From Paenibacillus monticola (GTDB taxonomy: Bacteria > Bacillota > Bacilli > Paenibacillales > Paenibacillaceae): a stretch of DNA of 64,000 nucleotides. How positions within the stretch are numbered: position 1 is the stretch's first letter; every line of letters starts with the position of its first letter. The position numbers and the translations under genes were made by a program. The notes beneath the pieces were generated by a model that saw only the letters and a list, made by a program, of their open reading frames with translations, did no database searches and had not been told where the DNA came from. The stretch is taken from assembly GCF_009664975.1 (NCBI RefSeq), contig NZ_WJXB01000003.1:620001-684000 (forward strand). Reading direction: 5' to 3'. This document shows, one piece after another, positions 43,459 to 53,143 of the stretch.

Positions 43459-46400
43459 TCAGATTAAACCTGACAGCTTAAGCAGCTTCTCAATAATGGT
43501 TACTGCCTCAGCTCTGGTTGTCAGATCAGCGGGAGCAAGTTGCTTGCTGCCTTTTCCAGATACAAGTCCTGCGTCGATGCCTGCGGCAAAGCCATTTTTG
43601 GCATAATCGGCAATGCTTCCGCTATCGGTAAAGGTTTTCAGCAATTGTTCCTTACTGGCATCTGTCAACTCTGTTTGCAGGCCCGTGAGCTTCATGGCTC
43701 TGTAGAGAATGACCATCATCTGCTGGCGGCTGATTGGCTCCAGCGCACCAAAGCTGCCATCCGGATAACCGGATACCAGACCGTACTCAGATGCGATCTT
43801 GACATAAGAAGCATACCAGGCTCCGGCGCTCACATCGTGGAAGGTGGTACCATCTGCTGCAGCATTTCCGCCGAGACCCAATGCTTTCACGATGATGGTC
43901 GAGAATTCCGCCCGGGTAATGCTGCGGTCCGGTTCAAAGCTTCCTACGCCTACACCGCTCACAATCCACCGGTTGTTCAGGTTTGCAATGGCTGCCCGTG
44001 CCCAATGAGACTGAACATCGCGGAAAGAGGTTTCCGTTCGGCCAGTGACCATGGCAACCATGCCACTTCCCGACAAACTCTTGATAACCGCCGTCAGACT
44101 TTCGGCGTTCTCGGTGATTCGGGTAGGCAGCGGGTTGATGCTTCCGTCAGCCGCAACGCTCACTCCGATTGCATTCGAGGTATCCGTGGTCTTAGGTAAA
44201 GTAATCGTCCGCTCCACGTAAGCGTCAAACCGATCGATTTCCTTCTTCTGATCTCCAAGCGTATAAAAGGCTCGGAATACAATCGGCTTCACAAGGAAGT
44301 CATACGGTCCAGCCGCAACCACTTGCTCCAGCAGCTTCGCCTCCTGCTCATCCGGCGATGCGATCTCAAGATTCACCACCGCCTGCTCTGCCGCAGAAAC
44401 ATCCAGTAGCGCAGCGGGAACACGGAAGCCTGCCGTTCCGTTATCCACCAGGATCACTGCTTTGTGCTCCGCCATCAGCTTGACCAGCTTTCCGCTCAGC
44501 TCCACTTTGTTCACATCAGCCTTCTTGCTGAAGACGATGGCAATCTCGGCTGGGCCGTCTGCTTCCTGAAGCAGCTTTGTCAGAGCGGCCTCATCGACAA
44601 CAATAGTTGTCGTCACTTTACCGTTCTCTGTTGTGTCCTTGGCTTGAGCGACAGCCGCAACTTTACCGTTCACCAGAATATCGAACGAGATCGCCTCCGT
44701 CTGTGTCGTACTGCCTCCACTTCCGGCGCCACCGCCGCCGCCGGTGCTGCCGCCTCCATTGCCACTACCGCCTCCATTATCGAAATTCGGTGTTTTCTTG
44801 AACTCCGCAATGAGCAGCCCGCTGTCATTCTTGCCCTCTGCCACCGTTATCGCCATGATTAGGGTGGAGTTGCTAAGCGGGATCGGCTTCGTGTACATCG
44901 GCGACACCTCGGAAGGAGTCGAACCATCAACGGTGTAATGAATCTGACCGTTCGCCTCGGTGCTTACCAACACCACCTCGGTCTTGTCCTTGAACTCAAG
45001 AGCTGTGGAACTTGTCGGCGTAGCCGCCGTTTCGCCATAAGCTAGCGGTGTTTTGTTAATGATGATAAGACGGCTCTGGCCGCTCTTCGAAGCAGTCAGG
45101 TAAATCGGGCCGGAGTCGCCCTGGGCCGTCCAGTGAATCGCAGACTCGGGAGTCGTGCTGTAGCTTCCTCTCACCTTATACGCCGTATCCCCCTCCTTCA
45201 GTACTACTGCAACGGTGGACAGATCGCTGTCCAGAGAGCCGGAGAAATACGCAAGTTGGGGATAAAAACCCTGGAGCGCCTTCCATTTGTAAGCACCCAA
45301 CCCATCAGGCAATGTGCCACCTGTCAACTGTGAGGTGCCCATTCCTTCCGCTTGCCCTTCCACTCCAGTTACTTTGCTTCCCTCCGAAGTGTAATAGGCT
45401 GCCGGAGTCTGGAGCATCTGTGCATCAAAGTAATTGTGGACCAGAACCAATGCAGCTCCGGTCTGTCCGACCATGCCTCCGGCCAATGTTCTGCCCTTGA
45501 CCAACTTGCCGTTGACATTGGCCGCAATCTGCCCCCCGTTCACATTGGCGGAGATCGTTCCCACCTCTGCATAACCGGCGATGCCTCCTGCCCGGGCAAT
45601 GTCGTTGCCGACGGCTTCTACGGTTCCAGTATTATAGCTGTCGGCAATGGTTCCCGAGCTTGATCCGGCGATACCTCCCGCGCTTGAGTCCTTCGCTGAC
45701 GCGGCGACATCGGAGTAAGAGAAGCTCCCATCAATAGAGCCTTTATCACCGTTGCGTCCGGCAATTCCACCGGCGACACTGGTTCCTACAGGATTGGAAG
45801 CCGTGACGACGGCTCTTGTATACGATGTCTCAACACTTCCCTCGTTGAGCCCCGTGATGCCTCCCGCCACGGAAGGGGAAGTGATGATCGTCAGGCCCTT
45901 TACAGCGACGTCTTCTATCTGGCCGTTATTGCTGCCTGCTACTCCACCGGCATACTCTTTGCCCGTAACCTTCAGGTTCTCCACAACAACGCCAGTCAGC
46001 CGGCCCTGATTATCACCGGCTACGCCTCCGGCCATCGCAGAAGATACGTTGCCGCCGCTTACTGTCACATTCTTGATGATCCCCTCCGGTTGGTTCACTC
46101 CGGCTGCAACGCCGGCACTGAGCTTCCCGGTTAAGGCCGCATCCTGCAGCTTCACATTGGTGATCGTACCGTAATTCTCAACGACTAGGCCGGAGTGGTC
46201 GAATGCATCGGTACGATAATTCAATCCGGAAATGACGTGCTCGCTGCCATCCAGCACACCTTTAAAGCTCGCCACAGGCAGCCACGGCTTGGCAGCCAGG
46301 GAAATATCTCCTGTCAGCGTGATGCTGTCGATTTCGAGTGGTGCGTCTGCAGCCAGATCAAACAGCGCATACTCAGCACCGCCATCATCGTAGAGAAGCG

Positions 46401-49400
46401 CCAATCCCGCCAATTCTTCCGCGGTGCCCGCCGTGAACGCAGTCTGATTCTTGTCGGCATGGGTAAGCACGTTCAGGTCAGGTAAGAAGCGCCAGTTGGA
46501 AATGCCCATCAGCGCCGGAGCATAAGGCTGCTCTCCATCGACAAAGCCCCATATCGGGTCATTGCCCGAGAAATTCCATCCCTGCGGCTGACTGTATTCG
46601 GCAATGGACAGCTGCTTTAGATTTCCGCTCTGCCCGTCGCTGCTTGTATCATGCCCGATGGGGGCCAGACTTCCTTCATAATAGGAGTTGTCTATTAGAG
46701 CATTCCGGAAATTATAGCCGATAAAAGCGCCCATGTAGGAGTTGGAGCCTCCGGCCACAGCCGAAACCGCAGATACTCGCTCATACACACGTGACAAGCT
46801 GCCGTCATTGTAACCGGCAAAACCTCCGGCATAGGAACGGGTTGCCCCATTGCTTCCGGCAACATTGACCTGTTCCTGGGCTGCATAAGCGTCTTTAATT
46901 TCGCTTCCATGGTAAATAACTCCGGCGAAACCTCCGCCTCTGGCATCAAAGGCCTTGTTGGACACATTCCCCGTGGCGTAGGCCTGCTCAATACGATACT
47001 GATTGACCGTGCCGGCGAAGCCGCCAGCATAAACCCCGGCTGCCCCACTAACTGTAACCCGGCCCGCCGCGTATGCTAACGAAATTGTGCCGCTTCCGGT
47101 CTCTCCCAAGAGACCGGCGAAGCCGCCAGCGTAGACGGTGGTATACGGATTGATACTGTCCATCCGAATATCCGGAGTGGCAGAGGAGGCATAAATATCC
47201 GTACCGTCCGCCAGCCCAATGAACCCGCCGATATGGGCATCGGATTCCGTTCTGCCGGCCGCGACGCTCTCTCCAATAACGATTGGCTTGTTGGCTGCCG
47301 CTTCCGCGCGGGCATAGGAAATGCTGCCACCGGACGACTGCCCCGCCAGGCCTCCCACATTATAATTTGTGCTGTCTTCAGCCTGAATTTGGCTTCCTGT
47401 GTCAATTCCGACCAGTCGGCTGTCCTCGGCATAGCCGACTGCCCCGCCCGCCGTCGTTGTCTTCGCTCCGCTCAGTTCAAGGGTGACCGCGGAGGAGGAA
47501 TTGTACAGGGAGACGGAATCCAACTTCCCTGAAATGCCGCCGGCATACAGTTCCGCCGTCTGACCGGACGCGTCGATTGAGATTGTTCCTGCAGGAAGTT
47601 TCGCTTCATATATCCCAGGGTACAGCGGCACCAGCAGTCCGAAATCCAATGGAGTGTCTCTCTTCGAAGATTCCAGCGTTCCGGCAACACCACCGGCTGC
47701 AAGTACACCGGCCGATGCGCTCACCTTAATCTGCGGCGAAGATTCCAGCTTGTACAGAATTGAGTCCTTCGCCTGGCCGACGATACCACCGACTGTAGCA
47801 CCGCTGCCTGTTGTCGAGAGGGTTCCGCTGAATACCGTCTCCTTCAGCGCGGCATCAGCCAGCTTGCCGGCAATACCGCCCACAATCCCACCTTCACCCG
47901 CCGAGGCAATCGTCACATCCCGAACCTCGACTTCCTCTATTTCAAACGTGTTACCGCCAAGACCGGTCTTAATTCCGACGATGCCGCCGGCTACCGCGTT
48001 TGCTGCGATGACCGCTCCGGGAGTCTGGTCACCTTGCACTTTGGCATTGCGGATCACCTGTCCAGCTGCCGAACGGCCGAACAGCCCCCCGGCAATGGAA
48101 CCCGCAGCCGGGGCCTGCACGCCTCCGGCAGACAAGCTGACGTTGAGTCCGTCGGCCGTTCCGGATTCTGCCACACCGACCAAACCACCGGCCATACTGT
48201 CTTGGCCTACCCCTACAATTCTCCCTCCATCCTGCACGAAAAGGGACGCTGCTGTGAGGTCGCCGTTCATTCTTCCTGCAAGACCGCCTACAGCCGCATT
48301 GTCGCCTGTGGCTTCAATAGTTCCGGCCACCAATTTCAGACTGCCTTGGGCAAGGCCAGAGCGACTATCGCCGATCAGCCCGCCCACATATGCTCCATCA
48401 GCATTGCTGGACACCTTGCTTCCTTCACTGATCGTCATCGACAAGCCAGAGACCTGACCTTCATTTCGGCCGATAAGACCTCCGGTTACCGTCCCGCCAA
48501 CAACCTCGGCGCCGCCTGACAAGCTTCCTTCCACCTGCTCAACCTTGCCCAGATTCAATCCCGCCAAGGCTCCAGCATAGCTGTTGCCGATTAAAGAGAG
48601 GGGCGCTACAGAGACTTGCTGGACAACAGCATCGCTTCCTATGACACCGAATAGCCCCGCATATTCTCCTTCAGTCACTCTGAAATCACCGATCAAGTTA
48701 TGATTGCCGTTAAACGTTCCTTCAAAAGCATGACTGACATCCGCCCCAATAGGGGTCCATCGTGAGGCTCTGATACCGATCGGCCCCATCACGTCTATCG
48801 TTCTGCCGATGAAATTGAACGGCGCGACATCTGCCGCCGTACCGTTAACGATCGCTGCGAGGCCTGTCAGTTCTTCCTCCGTCTTGATGGTAAAGCGCAA
48901 CGACTCAGGATTTTGGGTATACCAGTTCAAATTCATGCTTGGCGAAACACCGTCTCCATCGCTTGCATCAGCACTCAGGTTCAACTCTGGGTATTTGTAA
49001 TCAGCGCCAGCTGAACTATACCGCCAGGGTGAACTACCGAACGTCCAGCCGGACAATGCCGGAAATGCTTTACGGTCGGCCAGAGCTGAGGAAAGGATAG
49101 GACTCAAGCGGGCGTAATTGTTCAGTTCATTATAGATTCCCCCGCCAAAATCCAAGACTCCGCTGTTGATCGACAGACTCTCATCCTTGACATAATACGT
49201 ATCGTCAATGAGCTTCTTGCTTGCGCTGGCATAGTATCCTACCAAGCCGCCTGGATACGCGCCCTTGTCTCCGGTGATCCGGCCGGCGGAGTAGCTACTT
49301 GCCACTGTTCCCGTCGTTATCCGTCCGATCAGACCACCACTATAGGAGCCCTTTCCACTGGCGGATACATCCTTGCCTGCGTAGGAATTGACAACGGAGC

Positions 49401-52400
49401 CGGAATGCTCACCGATCAGACCGCCAACATACGTATAGGCCCCGTCACCCGTTACTTTTGACATTGTAAAGCTCTTGTCCACACTGCCGCTGTTTCTGCC
49501 GATCAGACCGCCCAGAAGGGAATAGCTACCCGCCGTGCCGGCCAGATCACTTTTCAGATCAGCTTCGATATAGGAGGAGGCGACTCGGCCTGTATTCTCG
49601 CCGACCAGTCCACCGATGATAGTAGATATGCCGCCAGCGGATAAAACCGCTTTGGAAGACATGTAATAGATCGTTCCGGTGTTTCTGCCGATGAGTCCGC
49701 CGACCAGGCCGTTACCACCGTCAGACACAACGGGAAGAAGACTGCTAATGCTGTTCTTGGCTATGAAGCCCCGGTTCTCGCCGACCAGGCCGCCAGTTAC
49801 CGAAGAAGGTCCGTGTACCGCGATGCTCCCGATCAGCTTGCTGTCCTGAATGGAGCTTATGGAAGAAGCTACAGCCACTGCGGGATCTTCATCGCCTCTG
49901 ACATCATTCAAGCCGACAAGACCACCGGTAATCGAGGAAGCGGCAGAAGCCGACAGGACTATCGACAGAGAACTCATCAAGTTATCCTTCAGCACTCTGG
50001 AAGCGGCAGGGTGACCATAGCCGGCCATACCCCGATTATAGCCGGCCACGCCGCCGGCAATAGTCCCGGTTCCTTTTAATGCAAGCTTGACAGTGGAGCC
50101 GGACATCTGCTCGATCGCACTATCCACGTTGTAGCCCACAATGCCGCCCGCATAAAGCCCAGTTGCCGCTGCCGTCCCGGTCAGAAGAAGATTCTCGGTA
50201 GCTGGAACCGTCACGCCGCTGCCGGTGAGGACCGCATTTTCTGCCCGTCCGACCAAGCCTCCGGCTCTAACCCCGCTGCCGGACACATTCACCATGGCAT
50301 AGTCTGGGAGAACCCCTCTGACAACGGATTGTTCTACGTCCGCGCCGATAATCTGGCCGACCAGTCCACCGATCATACTGTCCGGACCCAGTGCATTCAA
50401 CACAGGACTCTCTACAACCACACGCCGGATCGCGGAGGCATTGCTGTCTCCCACGATGCCGCCTATTCGTGAACCACTTGCCGATTTCGTAGAGGTAACG
50501 GTCAGTCCAGACACGTTGCTGTCCGTTCCGTTGCCGCTCACAGCAGCTCCAGCGCTGGTTCCTCCGGCAACGCCGCCCACAGCGGTGTTTGGCCCTTCTG
50601 CGGCAAGCTGCAATTGGCCGTCGCCCGGGGCAATAACAGGATTGCTAATGGCACCCGATGTAAATCCGGCCACCCCGCCCATTCGATTGACGCTGCCGAC
50701 GGTCTTGATGGCTAAATCCATCGCTGTCAATTCTGTCAGCTGGCCGCTGTTTCTGCCCACAATTCCTCCCAGGTCCGAATGATCGCCCTGGGCGTCGATG
50801 GAAATTCCAGATACCGGCTGCAGGGTATCCGAATCAAGTTCCATGCCGTTGTCTCCAATTACACCGCCGATTGCATTGTTGTCGGCGGCCGAAGTAATCG
50901 CTATATTCCGGATTACGAACGACGTTCCCTGCACACTTGCCGTGGCTTGGGAAGAGATCTTGCCCGCCAGGCCGCCCAGACTGGAACGAAGGGCTTGTGG
51001 TCCTGCTGACAAGCTGATTCTGTTGACCGTAGCCGTCCCCAGCACCAAGGTGCCTCGTCCTTCGCCAACGACACCGCCCGCCACCGAATCGGCAGCGTCC
51101 GTGGAGACATGCACACTGTCAGTACTATCAGAATACGCGTCGCCTATGTCCGCATCCATGATCCGTCCAAGGGCCGTACCCGCGATGCCGCCCGCCGCAC
51201 CACCGTTTCCGTAGGTGCGTATTTCCGTATATTTTACCGCCGCTGACTGAATAATGCCGTCCACGTAACCTGCCACGCCGCCAACATTGCCGCTCGACTG
51301 GATCAGAGCCGGCGTCTTCGCCGTGCGGCCGATTGTCGCACCAGCGATCACGCCGCCTCCCGTCGTATAGCCGGCCACGCCGCCGGTATGAACGCCGCTG
51401 CCCCCTGTAACTTTAATCTCGCCCGAGAAAATTGAATCGGCGATCACGCCGCCCAGCCCGTAATATCCTACGATGCCACCGGTGTACACCTGATTGTCAG
51501 TGCCGGATGCGATGGAGGCTACCGTGATTTTGCCACCGTAGGATTCGCCTTCTATCCCGGAGTCGCCGACCGACACATTCCCGACAAAACCACCGGTATA
51601 AAGTCTGCTGGCTGCCGTAACCTCAATGTCCCCTTCGCTGGAGACATTACTCGCCACCTTGTGATAGTTGCGGTTCGCGACAATGCCTCCGGTATGCACA
51701 TCGGAGGCCGTGCCGGTTACGGCAATGCGGCCGGTGTTGCCATACGCTGCTGCAGCATTGCTGTGGAACAAAAGGCGCTGGCCTGAGAAGCCGACTAATC
51801 CACCGGTATACACACCGTTACCAGAAGCTTCTACCTGAATTGCGGCCTGATTCCTGACGCCTGCCTGGAACGTGGCCGCGCCTTCCACCTTGCCGGCTAT
51901 GCCTCCGGTGTACACCTCCGACGAGCCACCGGTCGTCAGAGGCGAGCTGTTAAGTACGCTGTACCCCAAGGTGAAATCGCCGGCCACGCTGCCGACAATG
52001 CTGCCAGTGTATGTCCGCTGGCCTGCCTTGTTGACTATGGCAGGCGCTGTCTGCACAAAGGGGATAGATAAATTCAGCCCATCGGTATTTTCATAAGCTC
52101 CGACCAAACCGCCGGCGGATACGCCCGCAGACGCAGTCTCGGAATTCACGAGGATCTCCCCGGAGTTCGAGGTCTGAGCGGAGAAGGTGACGAAGGTATC
52201 CGCTGCCACTCGGCCCATAATCCCGCCAGCCGATCCGCTCCCGATATCCAGGAGCGTAATCCGTCCGCTGTTCCGCATGAAGGTCTCTTCCTCTGCCATG
52301 AATAGCGGTGCGGACGCCAGTCCGACAATGCCTCCGGCATCGGCTTTGTAGACGCTGCCCGTAACGCTGATGGGGCCGGTGTTCTCGTTCTTCTTCAGCG

Positions 52401-53097
52401 TCAGGCCAGCGTTGGTTGAAGCCACAATGCCTCCTGCCATGCCCCAATAAGAGCCGCTGAGCGCGATACTGCCGTGGTTGGCCACATTGGACAGCATCCC
52501 CGAACCGCTGCCGACGATCCCTCCGGCATATACGTTGCCCGTGACTGTTCCCGCCACCTGAATGGAAACCTCGCTGGTCACATCCAGGATCGTGCTGTCT
52601 TCATCCATGTAACCGGCAACTCCGCCCACGGCCGCATCGCCGGAGACCGTGCTCTGAATACTGCCCGACAGCGTAAACCGACCGACCGTGGCCCCGCTCA
52701 TGCGGCCAATCAGCCCCCCATACACGCTGTCCATAACGCTCAGGCCAGTCAGAGCCGTGCTATGCCCGGCCTGACCGATAAGAATTCCCTTGAACGGATG
52801 CTCCGCGGTGCCAATCGGCACCCAATCGTAATCAGCCAACGACAGGGAATCGGAGGCTGCAATTTGAATTGTTTTGCCGCTGAAATCGGTAGTTCCGTCA
52901 TTAACCAGCCTGGCGACTCCCGCCAGCTTGGCCGCCGAATCGATGATATAAGTAGAATAATTGGTTTCATACCAGCTTATATCCGCATGGTCCCCCCAGC
53001 TTCCGCCGCTGGCTTCCGCCGATTCTCCTGCGGGCAGCAGGGGAACCAGCAGCAACGCGCAGCATAACAGCTTGATCCATTTTTTTGAAAATAGCAT
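43459..53097 (-). CDS. giant S-layer-anchored surface protein with dozens of GLUG-type repeats
   Basis: 3212 residues. The signal peptide ends around residue 29 (AGESAEA). From about 36 to 2560 the chain is a long series of short repeats built on GG-[ILV]-[VA]-G turns (for example SVYGGLIGRMSGA, AYAGGIVGYN), matching the GLUG-type motif and predicting a right-handed beta-solenoid. Three header modules (W-PIG or W-PVA, then F-G-L-G, then H-I-GL, starting near residues 36, 1389 and 2209) open three super-blocks of about 1350, 815 and 350 residues. A chitobiase-C-terminal-like module (about 2695-2760, IHYTVDGSTPS) and a Gly/Ser linker (about 2771-2800) follow, then an unassigned domain and three SLH domains (about 3022-3212) that bind cell-wall polymer. 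Base composition is visibly more GC-rich than in the catabolic genes. It is 46 bases downstream of another SLH protein gene. Confidence 0.9.
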   Translation of the reverse strand: MLFSKKWIKLLCCALLLVPLLPAGESAEASGGSWGDHADISWYETNYSTYIIDSAAKLAGVARLVNDGTTDFSGKTIQIAASDSLSLADYDWVPIGTAEHPFKGILIGQAGHSTALTGLSVMDSVYGGLIGRMSGATVGRFTLSGSIQSTVSGDAAVGGVAGYMDEDSTILDVTSEVSIQVAGTVTGNVYAGGIVGSGSGMLSNVANHGSIALSGSYWGMAGGIVASTNAGLTLKKNENTGPISVTGSVYKADAGGIVGLASAPLFMAEEETFMRNSGRITLLDIGSGSAGGIMGRVAADTFVTFSAQTSNSGEILVNSETASAGVSAGGLVGAYENTDGLNLSIPFVQTAPAIVNKAGQRTYTGSIVGSVAGDFTLGYSVLNSSPLTTGGSSEVYTGGIAGKVEGAATFQAGVRNQAAIQVEASGNGVYTGGLVGFSGQRLLFHSNAAAAYGNTGRIAVTGTASDVHTGGIVANRNYHKVASNVSSEGDIEVTAASRLYTGGFVGNVSVGDSGIEGESYGGKITVASIASGTDNQVYTGGIVGYYGLGGVIADSIFSGEIKVTGGSGVHTGGVAGYTTGGGVIAGATIGRTAKTPALIQSSGNVGGVAGYVDGIIQSAAVKYTEIRTYGNGGAAGGIAGTALGRIMDADIGDAYSDSTDSVHVSTDAADSVAGGVVGEGRGTLVLGTATVNRISLSAGPQALRSSLGGLAGKISSQATASVQGTSFVIRNIAITSAADNNAIGGVIGDNGMELDSDTLQPVSGISIDAQGDHSDLGGIVGRNSGQLTELTAMDLAIKTVGSVNRMGGVAGFTSGAISNPVIAPGDGQLQLAAEGPNTAVGGVAGGTSAGAAVSGNGTDSNVSGLTVTSTKSASGSRIGGIVGDSNASAIRRVVVESPVLNALGPDSMIGGLVGQIIGADVEQSVVRGVLPDYAMVNVSGSGVRAGGLVGRAENAVLTGSGVTVPATENLLLTGTAAATGLYAGGIVGYNVDSAIEQMSGSTVKLALKGTGTIAGGVAGYNRGMAGYGHPAASRVLKDNLMSSLSIVLSASAASSITGGLVGLNDVRGDEDPAVAVASSISSIQDSKLIGSIAVHGPSSVTGGLVGENRGFIAKNSISSLLPVVSDGGNGLVGGLIGRNTGTIYYMSSKAVLSAGGISTIIGGLVGENTGRVASSYIEADLKSDLAGTAGSYSLLGGLIGRNSGSVDKSFTMSKVTGDGAYTYVGGLIGEHSGSVVNSYAGKDVSASGKGSYSGGLIGRITTGTVASSYSAGRITGDKGAYPGGLVGYYASASKKLIDDTYYVKDESLSINSGVLDFGGGIYNELNNYARLSPILSSALADRKAFPALSGWTFGSSPWRYSSAGADYKYPELNLSADASDGDGVSPSMNLNWYTQNPESLRFTIKTEEELTGLAAIVNGTAADVAPFNFIGRTIDVMGPIGIRASRWTPIGADVSHAFEGTFNGNHNLIGDFRVTEGEYAGLFGVIGSDAVVQQVSVAPLSLIGNSYAGALAGLNLGKVEQVEGSLSGGAEVVGGTVTGGLIGRNEGQVSGLSMTISEGSKVSSNADGAYVGGLIGDSRSGLAQGSLKLVAGTIEATGDNAAVGGLAGRMNGDLTAASLFVQDGGRIVGVGQDSMAGGLVGVAESGTADGLNVSLSAGGVQAPAAGSIAGGLFGRSAAGQVIRNAKVQGDQTPGAVIAANAVAGGIVGIKTGLGGNTFEIEEVEVRDVTIASAGEGGIVGGIAGKLADAALKETVFSGTLSTTGSGATVGGIVGQAKDSILYKLESSPQIKVSASAGVLAAGGVAGTLESSKRDTPLDFGLLVPLYPGIYEAKLPAGTISIDASGQTAELYAGGISGKLDSVSLYNSSSAVTLELSGAKTTTAGGAVGYAEDSRLVGIDTGSQIQAEDSTNYNVGGLAGQSSGGSISYARAEAAANKPIVIGESVAAGRTESDAHIGGFIGLADGTDIYASSATPDIRMDSINPYTTVYAGGFAGLLGETGSGTISLAYAAGRVTVSGAAGVYAGGFAGTVNQYRIEQAYATGNVSNKAFDARGGGFAGVIYHGSEIKDAYAAQEQVNVAGSNGATRSYAGGFAGYNDGSLSRVYERVSAVSAVAGGSNSYMGAFIGYNFRNALIDNSYYEGSLAPIGHDTSSDGQSGNLKQLSIAEYSQPQGWNFSGNDPIWGFVDGEQPYAPALMGISNWRFLPDLNVLTHADKNQTAFTAGTAEELAGLALLYDDGGAEYALFDLAADAPLEIDSITLTGDISLAAKPWLPVASFKGVLDGSEHVISGLNYRTDAFDHSGLVVENYGTITNVKLQDAALTGKLSAGVAAGVNQPEGIIKNVTVSGGNVSSAMAGGVAGDNQGRLTGVVVENLKVTGKEYAGGVAGSNNGQIEDVAVKGLTIITSPSVAGGITGLNEGSVETSYTRAVVTASNPVGTSVAGGIAGRNGDKGSIDGSFSYSDVAASAKDSSAGGIAGSSSGTIADSYNTGTVEAVGNDIARAGGIAGYAEVGTISANVNGGQIAANVNGKLVKGRTLAGGMVGQTGAALVLVHNYFDAQMLQTPAAYYTSEGSKVTGVEGQAEGMGTSQLTGGTLPDGLGAYKWKALQGFYPQLAYFSGSLDSDLSTVAVVLKEGDTAYKVRGSYSTTPESAIHWTAQGDSGPIYLTASKSGQSRLIIINKTPLAYGETAATPTSSTALEFKDKTEVVLVSTEANGQIHYTVDGSTPSEVSPMYTKPIPLSNSTLIMAITVAEGKNDSGLLIAEFKKTPNFDNGGGSGNGGGSTGGGGGAGSGGSTTQTEAISFDILVNGKVAAVAQAKDTTENGKVTTTIVVDEAALTKLLQEADGPAEIAIVFSKKADVNKVELSGKLVKLMAEHKAVILVDNGTAGFRVPAALLDVSAAEQAVVNLEIASPDEQEAKLLEQVVAAGPYDFLVKPIVFRAFYTLGDQKKEIDRFDAYVERTITLPKTTDTSNAIGVSVAADGSINPLPTRITENAESLTAVIKSLSGSGMVAMVTGRTETSFRDVQSHWARAAIANLNNRWIVSGVGVGSFEPDRSITRAEFSTIIVKALGLGGNAAADGTTFHDVSAGAWYASYVKIASEYGLVSGYPDGSFGALEPISRQQMMVILYRAMKLTGLQTELTDASKEQLLKTFTDSGSIADYAKNGFAAGIDAGLVSGKGSKQLAPADLTTRAEAVTIIEKLLKLSGLI

Positions 53098-53143
53098 AGG
53101 TCACCTTCCCGCTCTCTGAATATAATTACCTCTTCCGTACTCC

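Noticed and set aside
43540..53067. Many plus-strand open frames of 60-270 codons opposite the giant GLUG-repeat gene
   Set aside because: They mirror GC-rich repetitive codons of the minus-strand gene, lack ribosome sites, are of low-complexity Pro/Ala/Thr composition and show no family motifs.
43459..53097. Regularly spaced short repeats that could suggest a CRISPR array
   Set aside because: The repeats are degenerate at DNA level, in phase with codons, and encode the GG-[ILV]-[VA]-G protein repeat; there are no constant repeats with unique spacers and no cas genes.
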